Assembly (NCBI GenBank): GCA_029557025.1
Contig: JAKPRU010001218.1
Span: 1 to 8,111 of the forward strand
Source of the DNA: Candidatus Omnitrophota bacterium
GTDB taxonomy: Bacteria; Hinthialibacterota; Hinthialibacteria; Hinthialibacterales; JAKPRU01
Direction of reading: 5' to 3'
DNA: 8,111 bases
Below, in pieces: positions 1-6,077 of the stretch. A program made the position numbers and the translations under genes. Under the pieces are notes generated by a model. That model saw nothing but the letters and a program-made list of their open reading frames with translations. It did not search any database and was not told where the DNA came from. Position 1 is the stretch's first letter, and each line of letters begins with the position of its first letter.

Positions 1-125
1 GGCTTCATATTTCCACATTTAATGAATTAGCCGAATTCAGTCATATCGAAGCCACCTGGGAGCACGGCTACAAGTACCTGGATCTGACCGCCGAATTCGT
101 TCGAGAATTCAAAGCACGGAAGTAG
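1..125 (+). CDS. C-terminal fragment of a GH99-like/WbsX-type glycan enzyme (partial)
   Basis: The gene enters from the left edge. Its last 40 codons are read with codons starting at position 3 and end in TAG at 123-125. The visible tail contains STFNELAEFSHIEA, followed by HGYKYLDLTAEF. This pattern (a [S/A]-[F/W]-N-E segment, an IE pair, then a G-Y-x-Y-L helix) resembles the C-terminal end of GH99-like and WbsX-type proteins found in polysaccharide loci. The usual W-x-E-G after the N-E is replaced by L-A-E-F, so the match is imperfect. The next gene is convergent, 57 bp away, and is a glycosyltransferase, which fits a glycan locus. The catalytic part lies outside the window, so family membership is an inference from a short tail. 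Confidence 0.5.
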   Translation, partial: LHISTFNELAEFSHIEATWEHGYKYLDLTAEFVREFKARK

Positions 126-182
126 AACAGGGACCGGATTGAAGCCCGAGGACACATTCGTATCGATTCCGCAAGGGGCCGA

Positions 183-1322
183 CTAATCCGCGCCGCCCAG
201 AATCTCCGCAATTTGTTTCACCCGATGTACATAACGGTGTCGCCGGTCGATTACCTGTTGGACTTCGGTTACCCATTCTACCCGCTCACTCGGTGATTGT
301 AAAAAATGTTGAGTCTGTTCGACTAATTCCATCGCATTTCGGAAAGTCGGACTCCGAATCCCTTCCCAGTACGGTACACACGCGGCAGCCGGTTCCATAC
401 CCAGGTTTGCGGAGAGCAGGAATCCGCCGGCGGCGGGGACATTGAAATCGCGCTGAGTGGGCGCGGTAAATCCCTGAAGGCTTCGCAGGTTAACGGATAC
501 GGCAACGGATCGATAAAAATCGGGAGTTTCGGTAATGGGGTCCAGAGTGCCCCGGTAACGATGTCTCAGAGCGGAATTCTGCACGAATGACAGCCAATCG
601 TTTCCGCCATACAGTTGAAGTCCGAAGGGAACCAATTGCTCCAGCCGTTCGATCCGAAAGCGATTGTTGGCCATGACATACAGATAATAGGCCAGCGGGC
701 CGTCCAGGGTCACACGGCGTCCTGGAGAAAGGGGAATCTCCTGAAATAGTCGGTCGAATGGGACGGACGGTCGGCGGACTTTTTCGACAATGATCCGGTC
801 AAGATAGTCTCGAAGGTCGGGAGGAACTTTTTTGCTCCAGTTCTCCATGTTCTTTACAGAGCCGACATACCCCACCGGTGCGGCGTATTTGTCCCGGATT
901 GTGCCCTGCTGCTCAATATCGGAAGCGACAGGCAGGAAATGAACCTGAATGCCACCCCGTAGTCGTACGGTGGTTTCAAACGCAGGATCGGCGATCAAGA
1001 TGATATCGTCCTGGTGAAACGGATCGTTACCCAGGATAAACGGATCATCCAGAATCCAGACCAGCCGTCGATAGGGCAGGTGTTCCCATTCATCGGGGCC
1101 AAGTCCCATGCGGGCATAGTAAAGGCCGGGCGGTTGATTGACAAAAAAGACGCAATCCGGGGAAAATGCCAGGAGGTCGGATTTCAGTGCAGGCATTCCG
1201 GCAGCGGGATCGAGACGCGGCGCGTGGATCTGCCAGCCGTACTCCTCCATGCCCCGCAAGGCCCCGCGGACAATGGTGCGGGCACCAAACGACTGGGGAT
1301 CATCGAATGACCAGATTTTCAT
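183..1322 (-). CDS. CgeB-family glycosyltransferase (GT4-like)
   Basis: The predicted protein has 379 residues and is a soluble glycosyltransferase of the CgeB type, which would transfer a sugar from a nucleotide donor in the cytoplasm. The N-terminal half (about 1-135) has the features of the first Rossmann domain, with VWILDDPF at 88-95 and HFLPVASD at 128-135. GYVGS at 151-155 opens the second half. The C-terminal domain shows the family signature: LYGG (237-240), a YRGTL at 256-260 followed by a P-x-F-Y segment and VNLRS, then a D-x-x-V-P-A-A-G-G-F-L-L stretch (292-303) that matches the donor-binding region of Glyco_trans_1_2. No signal peptide or membrane segment is visible. The ATG at 1322-1320 lies inside the 5' end of the divergent membrane gene. 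A GAGGAAG sits about 13 nt upstream, which is a long spacing. Acceptor and donor are unknown; it may act in surface polysaccharide or glycoprotein assembly. Confidence 0.8.
   Translation of the reverse strand: MKIWSFDDPQSFGARTIVRGALRGMEEYGWQIHAPRLDPAAGMPALKSDLLAFSPDCVFFVNQPPGLYYARMGLGPDEWEHLPYRRLVWILDDPFILGNDPFHQDDIILIADPAFETTVRLRGGIQVHFLPVASDIEQQGTIRDKYAAPVGYVGSVKNMENWSKKVPPDLRDYLDRIIVEKVRRPSVPFDRLFQEIPLSPGRRVTLDGPLAYYLYVMANNRFRIERLEQLVPFGLQLYGGNDWLSFVQNSALRHRYRGTLDPITETPDFYRSVAVSVNLRSLQGFTAPTQRDFNVPAAGGFLLSANLGMEPAAACVPYWEGIRSPTFRNAMELVEQTQHFLQSPSERVEWVTEVQQVIDRRHRYVHRVKQIAEILGGAD
1295..1299 (+). promoter_or_regulatory. Ribosome binding site of the GT-C-like gene
   Basis: GGGGA lies 7 nt before the ATG at 1307. 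It supports that start over an upstream in-frame ATG at 1166, which would add 47 basic, non-hydrophobic residues in front of the first membrane segment and lie wholly inside the opposite-strand gene. Confidence 0.5.
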
Positions 1323-2686
1323 GTCGGCGAAGCGACTTCCTCGCGCTGTTCGTGTTGATGTTGTCTCTCTACTCTCTCACCTTTTCGGGGCATTTGTATA
1401 CCGCAGACGGGGTGTTGGCATACGAGACCGCGCGAAGTCTTGCGTGGAAAGGGTCGCTGGAGATGCCGCATTCGGGATTTCTGACAGCGATGAACACGGA
1501 AGGCAAGCCTGTTTCGCCTTATGCCTGGGGGCAGCCGATACTGCTGGTTCCGTTTCACTGGCTGGGTAAGGGGCTGGGCCTGTTGTTTGCGGGCACTCCC
1601 GATGGCGTGGAGAAATGGGCGCTGACAAGCGTGACATTCAGCAGCGTTCTGGTGGGAGTGTTTCTGGTTCTGGCGGTACGGAACCTTGCGTTGGCATTGG
1701 GAGCGAGCCGAAAGGGAGCTTTGTTTGCCGCGATTGCCGCCGGGTGCGGGAGTTTTCTTTGGGTGTACAGCCAAGACCTGTTTCGGAATCCTCTTGCGGC
1801 GCTTTTTTTGACACTCTCCGTGGCGCAGCTGTTGCGGATTCGTGAACAACCGCGTTCGCTCCATCTATCCGGCCTGTTTTTCCTGCTGTTATTGCAGGTA
1901 AGAATCGACGGGATTCTGGCGGCGCCGTTTATGCTCCTGTGGATTGTCGGATCATCCATGTCGGATGTCGGATGTCGGATGTCGGATTATTTCAAATGGG
2001 CAAAGATGCGGCCGATAATTGTATGGGCGGTATGGTGTTTTGTGGGGTTGGGACTGTGGGGATTAAACAATTGGATTCGATTCGGGAATCCGTTTCAGCA
2101 CAATATGCCGGGAGTCGCGTTCAGCGAAAGCCTTCTGGTTTCCATTCCGGGATTTCTGTGGTCGAGCGACAAATCCATGTTTCTGTATTCTCCGGTGCTT
2201 CTACTGAGCCTGGCCGCGTTTCCGTTTCTGTGGCGTAGACAAAGGGCTGAGGCGTTGCTGATTGCGGCGGTCAGTGTGTCTTACCTGATCTGGTACGGGA
2301 AATTTCATCACTGGTTCGGAGGGATTTGCTGGGGGCCGCGTTACACAATCCTGTTCACGCCGCTACTCGTGTCCGTCATTGGTCCATGGCTGTCGGAGGA
2401 GAGCGAGCGTATTCGTCGGCGTTGGATTGTGTCATGGGCAGTTCTTGGGGCAGGAGTGTTGGTGCAGCTTCCTGCCCTGTTTGTGGAACAGAATGCGCAC
2501 CCGGGGCTGCACCATCTCGGAGCGATCTGGGAAGATATCCTGCTTGGCCATCTCGACCCGTGGTGGGCGCGAACGTGGGAATCGTATCCGTTGTGGACAG
2601 CGGCGGGTGTTGTACTCTTGAGCGCGATGGCAGGAATTGCAGTGAGGGGCTTGATTCGAGAAGAAAAAGAAGGTCAGCAAAGTTGA
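1307..2686 (+). CDS. Multi-pass membrane glycosyltransferase, GT-C / PMT-ArnT-like
   Basis: The predicted protein has 459 residues and many hydrophobic segments, the first at about residues 10-28. It looks like a GT-C fold enzyme that moves a sugar from a polyprenyl-phosphate donor to an acceptor on the outer face of the cytoplasmic membrane. After the first membrane segment comes YTADGVLAYETARSL, the loop that normally carries the catalytic acidic residue in this class. Later motifs are typical of these proteins: a W-I-R-F-G-N-P-F loop, SSDKSMFLYSPVLLL, and an H-x-W-x-G-G-x-x-W-G-P-R-Y block. The length matches the family (about 450-550). A loop between two membrane segments (residues 218-227) is encoded by a 7-bp tandem repeat. 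The first 16 bp overlap the start of the divergent CgeB gene. Donor and acceptor are unknown; a structural membrane protein without transferase activity is not excluded. Confidence 0.7.
   Translation: MTRFSCRRSDFLALFVLMLSLYSLTFSGHLYTADGVLAYETARSLAWKGSLEMPHSGFLTAMNTEGKPVSPYAWGQPILLVPFHWLGKGLGLLFAGTPDGVEKWALTSVTFSSVLVGVFLVLAVRNLALALGASRKGALFAAIAAGCGSFLWVYSQDLFRNPLAALFLTLSVAQLLRIREQPRSLHLSGLFFLLLLQVRIDGILAAPFMLLWIVGSSMSDVGCRMSDYFKWAKMRPIIVWAVWCFVGLGLWGLNNWIRFGNPFQHNMPGVAFSESLLVSIPGFLWSSDKSMFLYSPVLLLSLAAFPFLWRRQRAEALLIAAVSVSYLIWYGKFHHWFGGICWGPRYTILFTPLLVSVIGPWLSEESERIRRRWIVSWAVLGAGVLVQLPALFVEQNAHPGLHHLGAIWEDILLGHLDPWWARTWESYPLWTAAGVVLLSAMAGIAVRGLIREEKEGQQS
1958..1985 (+). repeat. Four perfect tandem copies of ATGTCGG inside a coding sequence
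   Basis: The heptamer ATGTCGG occurs at 1958, 1965, 1972 and 1979 without a mismatch, preceded by a related ATTGTCGG at 1943-1950. It encodes MSDVGCRMSD in a hydrophilic loop of the GT-C-like protein. The unit is not a multiple of three, so gain or loss of a single copy shifts the frame. Confidence 0.95.
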
Positions 2687-2697
2687 GCAGTAAAAGC

Positions 2698-2733
2698 GGA
2701 TACGACAGAGAGGACGGATAAGACAAATGAGAA
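2698..2733 (+). repeat. Degenerate 9-bp tandem repeat (GGATAAGAC type)
   Basis: Four 9-bp units follow one another: GGATACGAC, AGAGAGGAC, GGATAAGAC and AAATGAGAA. The first and third are nearly identical and set exactly 18 bp apart, so the period is real although the array is worn. It lies just after the stop of the GT-C-like gene. A CGGATGT at 2739-2745, related to the heptamer in that gene, follows closely. Confidence 0.5.
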
Positions 2734-2764
2734 GTCTCGGATGTAGAAGGAATCTGATGACTCG

Positions 2765-2806
2765 CTCACCCCGATTCTCTCCCAAGGTGGAGAGAGAAGA
2801 GGGGAT
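2765..2806 (+). repeat. REP-like palindromic element or weak terminator
   Basis: CTCTCC (2777-2782) pairs with GGAGAG (2789-2794) around a 6-nt loop, and T-A and T-G pairs can lengthen the stem to 8. The pyrimidine-rich left arm begins CTCACCCC and the purine-rich right arm ends AGAAGAGGGGAT. There is no T-run after the stem, so an intrinsic terminator is doubtful. A related, more decayed sequence occurs at 4877-4925. The rest of the 2687-2895 gap holds the 9-bp repeat and a TACAAT (2845-2850) that could be a -10 box, without a clear -35. Confidence 0.45.
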
Positions 2807-2881
2807 CTCGGCTACGGGACTCTAGGAATTCCGTTCGGAGACAATACAATCAGGGCAAACGGATGGGAACAGGAAGGAATG

Positions 2882-2887
2882 AAGGAG
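2882..2887 (+). promoter_or_regulatory. Ribosome binding site fixing the oxidoreductase start
   Basis: AAGGAG stands 8 nt before the ATG at 2896. An in-frame ATG at 2863 would add 11 polar residues before the Tat signal and has no comparable site at the right distance, so 2896 is preferred. Confidence 0.7.
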
Positions 2888-2895
2888 AATGGACT

Positions 2896-4239
2896 ATGAC
2901 GCAGTTGAATCGGAGGCGATTCTTGACCGGGTCCGCCGGCGCGGGGGCGGCACTTTCCATTCTGGCTCCTGGCCTGAGAGCAGTCGGGGCTAACGAACGA
3001 ATCCGTGTCGGTGTGATGGGGGTCGGCGGGCGCGGAAGCTATTTGGCTCCCAGGTTCGCCCGTTGCGAGAATGTGGAGATTGCCTGCCTGTGCGATGTCA
3101 ATCAAAAGGCGTTTGGTAATTGCATCGACGAGATCGAAGAAGCGCAGGGGAAGCGTCCGCGTACAGAAACCGATTTCCGTCGGATGATGGAGGCCCCGGA
3201 AATTCACGCGATTTTGAACGCCACTCCGGACCACTGGCACGCTCTGGGAACAATTACCGCCTGCCAGGCCGGAAAGGATGTCTACGTAGAGAAACCGGCG
3301 TCGCACAATATCTGGGAAGGTCGGAAGATGGTGGAGGCGGCACGAAAATACGAGCGAATTGTCCAGGTGGGCACACAAACCCGCAGCGGGGAATATGCCC
3401 GCAAGGCCGTGGAACTTCTTCGTTCCGGCCAAATCGGCAAGATTCCCTTTGTGCGGGTCTCCAACATTCTCTGGAAAGGACCGTTGGAGCCCCATCCCGA
3501 TGAGCCGGTCCCGGAAGGATTGGATTACGATACCTGGCTGGGGGCGGCCCCGCTTCGACCTTACAACCGAAATCGCCACTATGGCGGATGCTGGAACTGG
3601 TTCTGGGATTATTCCGGAGGAGATATCATTAACGACGCGATTCACCAAATCGATCTTGCGCGCTGGGCCATCGGGAAAACCTATCCGAGATCCGTCTCAT
3701 CAACCGGCGGACTCTTCGTTTTGCGGGACGGACGTGATTGCCCGGACACCCAGGTCGCTACCTATGATTTCGACGATATGACGCTCGTGTTCGAAATGAC
3801 GATGTGGACAAAGTACATCATCAAGACGCCGCAAGAGATCCGCGACAGCCTCACGTTAATGCCCGACTGGCCGCACAACGCTACCAAGATCGAATTGTAC
3901 GGCACGGACGGAATGATGACATTGGGCCGTCACGGCGGCGGATATGAGATTTACGGAATCGAGGGACACGATCCGATTTCCCGACCCGGTGACGAACCCA
4001 CCAAGGCCCATATCCGTAACTTTTTCGATTGTGTTCGAAGCCGTAAGAGACCGAACGCGGATATCGAAGAAGGACATTTGTCTACTAACCTGAGCCACCT
4101 GGGAAATATCTCGTATCGCGTGGGTGGCAGGAAGCTCGACTACGATGGAGAAGCGGAACGGTTTATCGATGATCGTGAAGCGAATCGGTTAGTCAAGCGC
4201 AAGTACAGAAAGCCATGGGAAGTGCCGGAGAACGTGTGA
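2896..4239 (+). CDS. Tat-exported Gfo/Idh/MocA family oxidoreductase
   Basis: The predicted protein has 447 residues. It is an NAD(P)-dependent sugar or inositol dehydrogenase-like enzyme. The N-terminus has a twin-arginine signal: NRRRFLTG at 5-12, then a weakly hydrophobic Gly/Ala stretch to about residue 32. The Rossmann domain follows, with VGVMGVGGRG (38-47) as the dinucleotide loop and CDVN (66-69) at the end of the second strand. VEKPASHN (131-138) holds the conserved E-K-P with the catalytic-site lysine K133. In the C-terminal half, GGDIINDAIHQIDLARW (241-257) matches the conserved G-G-D...H-x-x-D-x-x-R-W segment, with H250 the probable catalytic histidine. The length fits the secreted Gfo/Idh/MocA proteins abundant in planctomycete-like bacteria. 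Export through Tat would carry the folded, cofactor-loaded enzyme to the periplasm. The substrate cannot be told. The SIS gene follows 68 bp downstream. Confidence 0.9.
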   Translation: MTQLNRRRFLTGSAGAGAALSILAPGLRAVGANERIRVGVMGVGGRGSYLAPRFARCENVEIACLCDVNQKAFGNCIDEIEEAQGKRPRTETDFRRMMEAPEIHAILNATPDHWHALGTITACQAGKDVYVEKPASHNIWEGRKMVEAARKYERIVQVGTQTRSGEYARKAVELLRSGQIGKIPFVRVSNILWKGPLEPHPDEPVPEGLDYDTWLGAAPLRPYNRNRHYGGCWNWFWDYSGGDIINDAIHQIDLARWAIGKTYPRSVSSTGGLFVLRDGRDCPDTQVATYDFDDMTLVFEMTMWTKYIIKTPQEIRDSLTLMPDWPHNATKIELYGTDGMMTLGRHGGGYEIYGIEGHDPISRPGDEPTKAHIRNFFDCVRSRKRPNADIEEGHLSTNLSHLGNISYRVGGRKLDYDGEAERFIDDREANRLVKRKYRKPWEVPENV

Positions 4240-4257
4240 TACAGGATCGCCGATCGT

Positions 4258-4277
4258 GACAGGCACAGAGGCCTGTC
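4258..4277 (+). repeat. Perfect 7-bp inverted repeat between oxidoreductase and SIS genes
   Basis: GACAGGC (4258-4264) and GCCTGTC (4271-4277) form a perfect stem around a 6-nt loop. No T-run follows. An upstream CAGGA (4242-4246) could compete for TCCTG (4276-4280), so two alternative folds are possible. It may be a REP-like sequence, an mRNA processing or stability hairpin, or a weak terminator. Confidence 0.5.
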
Positions 4278-4307
4278 CTGGCGACTTCATAAAAACTTGG
4301 AGGAACG

Positions 4308-4874
4308 ATGAGCGCCAAAACCTATTTTGAGCGACTGAATCGAGAACTCGAGAAACTGGATTTACGCGAGATTGAGGATCTGGTAGACGCCATCCACAAA
4401 GCCTACCAGGACGGCCGATTTGTGTTCATTATCGGAAACGGCGGCAGCGGAGCAAATGCCTCCCATCTGTGCGAGGATCTCGGCAAAGGAACATTGACCG
4501 ATTTCGAGAGACAGAAACGCCTCAAGGTGATCAGCCTTACGGACAACAGCCCTTATATTCTCGCGTGGGGCAATGACGAGGGATACGACCGGATTTTTGT
4601 GGAACAGCTCAAGAATCTGGCATCGCCGGGGGACCTGTTGATTGCAATCAGCGGTTCCGGCAACAGCCCCAATATCCTTCGGGCGGTTGAATGGGCGAAC
4701 CAGATCGGGATGGTTACATTCGGTGTGACAGGTTATGATGGCGGGCAGCTGAAAAAGATCGCAAAGAAGAACTGGCATGTGCCCTGCATGGATATGGGCA
4801 TGGCCGAGGCCGTTCACGGGGTGGTTTTTCATTACCTGGTGGATGAGTTGCGGGAGCGGTTTAAAGCGGCGTGA
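4308..4874 (+). CDS. SIS-domain phosphosugar isomerase, GmhA-like
   Basis: The predicted protein has 188 residues, close to the length of phosphoheptose isomerase GmhA (about 192). A single SIS domain makes up nearly the whole protein. IIGNGGSGA (41-49) is the phosphosugar-binding loop and AISGSGNSPN (113-122) the second phosphate-binding loop. From memory of E. coli GmhA, its catalytic His180 corresponds to H175 here and its E173 and H175 to E167 and H170. Its Glu65 corresponds to D57, in an ASHLCEDLGKG segment that I associate with a separate SIS subgroup common in polysaccharide loci. The expected role is aldose-ketose isomerisation of a phosphorylated sugar in the cytoplasm, with sedoheptulose 7-phosphate only one candidate. 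GGAGG (4299-4303) lies 4 nt before the ATG. The ROK kinase gene downstream may act on the same sugar. Confidence 0.85.
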   Translation: MSAKTYFERLNRELEKLDLREIEDLVDAIHKAYQDGRFVFIIGNGGSGANASHLCEDLGKGTLTDFERQKRLKVISLTDNSPYILAWGNDEGYDRIFVEQLKNLASPGDLLIAISGSGNSPNILRAVEWANQIGMVTFGVTGYDGGQLKKIAKKNWHVPCMDMGMAEAVHGVVFHYLVDELRERFKAA

Positions 4875-4876
4875 AC

Positions 4877-4925
4877 CTCACTCCCCGGCCCCTTTGCAAG
4901 TATGGAAAGGAAGAGAAGAGGGCAT
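4877..4925 (+). repeat. Decayed second copy of the REP-like element
   Basis: The sequence begins CTCACTCCCCGG and ends AGAGAAGAGGGCAT, and carries CAAG and TGGA in its centre, in the same order as the element at 2765-2806. Here CCTTT (4891-4895) can pair with AAAGG (4906-4910) around a 10-nt loop. It lies directly after the stop of the SIS gene. The relation between the two copies was judged by eye. Confidence 0.4.
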
Positions 4926-4938
4926 ATTTGCGAAGAAG

Positions 4939-4974
4939 GATGGGACCGATGGGACAAATAGGCCCAATGGAACG
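4939..4974 (+). repeat. Degenerate 9-bp tandem repeat (GATGGGACC type)
   Basis: Four 9-bp units are seen: GATGGGACC, GATGGGACA, AATAGGCCC and AATGGAACG. The first two differ by one base, and similarity falls along the array. It fills the space just upstream of the GGAGGAG ribosome binding site (4977-4983) of the kinase gene, so it lies in the likely 5' leader or intercistronic mRNA. Confidence 0.55.
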
Positions 4975-4988
4975 ACGGAGGAGCGTCC

Positions 4989-5936
4989 ATGACGAGATAC
5001 GGGATTGGTGTTGAGATCGGCGGGACGAAGCTACAGGTGGGAATCGGTCATGGCGGTTCGGAACTCACCGGCCGGTGTCGAAAAAAGGTTGATCCCTCCG
5101 GCGGCGCTCAACGCATTCTTCAGGACCTGACCGAAATGGTCCCCGAACTCCTTCAGGAAACAGGGATCTCCCGTTCGGATGTGGCGGGTGTCGGAATCGG
5201 ATTCGGTGGTCCGGTTGACAGCAAACGCGGATATACCCTGGTTTCGCATCAGATTGAGGGATGGGAGTCGTTTCCTCTTCAACAGTGGGGGCAGGAACGA
5301 TGGGGATTTCCAACACGTATCCAGAATGATGCCAGTCTCGCCGGGTATGCAGAGGCCATTGCCGGAGCCGGTAAGGGATGCGAGCGAGTATTTTACATAA
5401 CCATTGGAAGCGGCATCGGTGGAGGCTGGATTCACAAGGGAATCATCGACGAGGGCCAGGGGCTTGGAGCGGCGGAGATCGGCCACAATTGGGTTCCCCA
5501 TCCTGTGACCGGTAAGCCCGAAAAACTGGAATGGGTTTGCTCCGGCTGGTCCATTGCCAAACGGGCGGTGGAATACCTGGAAAGCGGGAGGCCCTCGGTA
5601 ATCACGAACCTGGTGAATGGGAAACTGGAAGAGATTTCTGCAGAGATTGTTTACAAGGCGGCTGAGATGGACGACCCGCTTGCGCTCACCATCCTTGGGG
5701 AAACCTGCGAGACACTCGGCTTGGCCATCGCGAATGTTTTTGCCCTGCTGCACCCCGAAAAGGTGATTATCGGCGGCGGCGTCTCTCTCATGGGGGACCT
5801 GTTCTGGGACCGGTTGAACGATGCGGTCGGGAGGCGGATATTCGGTCCGTTCCGGGATTCCTGGTGTATCGCAAAAGCGGCGTTGGGGGAGAATGTGGTT
5901 GTGGTGGGGGGAGTGCTGTTGGCGCTTTCAGGGTAA
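4989..5936 (+). CDS. ROK-family sugar kinase lacking the cysteine zinc motif
   Basis: The predicted protein has 315 residues, the usual size for ROK kinases, which phosphorylate free hexoses or N-acetylhexosamines with ATP. GVEIGGTKLQVGI (7-19) is the first phosphate loop; E9 replaces the more common aspartate. GIGFGGPVD (69-77) and the N-D-A of RIQNDASLAGYAEA (110-123) follow, D114 being the predicted catalytic base. GSGIGGG (140-146) is the second phosphate loop, and AEIGH (162-166) retains the histidine that normally binds zinc. The expected C-x-C-G-x-x-G-C-x-E is missing: the stretch up to residue 186 has one cysteine, C184. IIGGGVS is the C-terminal nucleotide-site motif. A strong GGAGGAG lies 5 nt before the ATG. 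There is no N-terminal DNA-binding helix-turn-helix, so it is a kinase rather than a ROK repressor. The SIS isomerase upstream suggests a shared sugar pathway. Substrate unknown. Confidence 0.88.
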   Translation: MTRYGIGVEIGGTKLQVGIGHGGSELTGRCRKKVDPSGGAQRILQDLTEMVPELLQETGISRSDVAGVGIGFGGPVDSKRGYTLVSHQIEGWESFPLQQWGQERWGFPTRIQNDASLAGYAEAIAGAGKGCERVFYITIGSGIGGGWIHKGIIDEGQGLGAAEIGHNWVPHPVTGKPEKLEWVCSGWSIAKRAVEYLESGRPSVITNLVNGKLEEISAEIVYKAAEMDDPLALTILGETCETLGLAIANVFALLHPEKVIIGGGVSLMGDLFWDRLNDAVGRRIFGPFRDSWCIAKAALGENVVVVGGVLLALSG

Positions 5937-5938
5937 GC

Positions 5939-5961
5939 ACGGACAGACGGACCGACGGAAG
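5939..5961 (+). repeat. Short 8-bp tandem repeat (ACGGACMG type)
   Basis: The units ACGGACAG, ACGGACCG and a partial ACGGAAG follow each other immediately after the kinase stop codon. The array is short and could arise by chance, but it falls in the same kind of position as the 9-bp arrays at 2698 and 4939. Confidence 0.45.
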
Positions 5962-5987
5962 ATGTTTGGCGGAATTCGTTCGGTTTT
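5951..5987 (+). terminator. Possible weak intrinsic terminator after the kinase gene
   Basis: ACCGACGGAA (5951-5960) can pair imperfectly, with a bulge on each side, with TTCGTTCGGT (5975-5984), and four T residues follow from 5984. The stem is irregular and the loop is about 14 nt, so this is a low-confidence call. It would separate the sugar genes from the ATPase gene. Confidence 0.25.
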
Positions 5988-5992
5988 CTGCA

Positions 5993-6021
5993 TTGATAGG
6001 GGGGTGCTGTCATGATACATT
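5993..6021 (+). promoter_or_regulatory. Candidate sigma-70-type promoter for the ATPase fusion gene
   Basis: TTGATA (5993-5998) matches five of six -35 bases. After a 17-bp spacer comes TACATT (6016-6021), four of six -10 bases, with a TG one base upstream as in extended -10 promoters. Transcription would start about 50 bp before the ATG at 6078. A dedicated promoter fits the change of function from sugar genes to an ATPase. Promoter consensus in this organism is unknown. Confidence 0.4.
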
Positions 6022-6077
6022 CCAAGTAATGATTCAATCCGATGAGTTTGACTCCCTTCGTGAACGGAGCATTTTTG

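Noticed and set aside
126..182. Terminator between the convergent first two genes
   Set aside because: No stem of useful length followed by a T-run on either strand was found in the 57-bp gap.
1958..1985. CRISPR-like array
   Set aside because: The 7-bp units are contiguous with no spacers; none of the other repeats has CRISPR geometry and no cas gene is present.
2863..2895. Upstream ATG for the oxidoreductase
   Set aside because: It lacks a well-placed ribosome binding site and would put a polar extension before the Tat motif, while the ATG at 2896 has AAGGAG at 8 nt.
4464..4481. Loss of catalytic residue in the SIS protein (Asp57 where E. coli GmhA has Glu65)
   Set aside because: Aspartate here lies in an ASHLCEDLGKG segment that I associate with a separate SIS subgroup, and the histidines are kept, so it marks subfamily rather than inactivation.
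4777..4992. A 71-codon + strand frame bridging the SIS and ROK genes
   Set aside because: It is out of frame with the SIS gene, overlaps its C-terminus and otherwise covers the repeat-filled gap; it has no own ribosome binding site or recognisable protein pattern.
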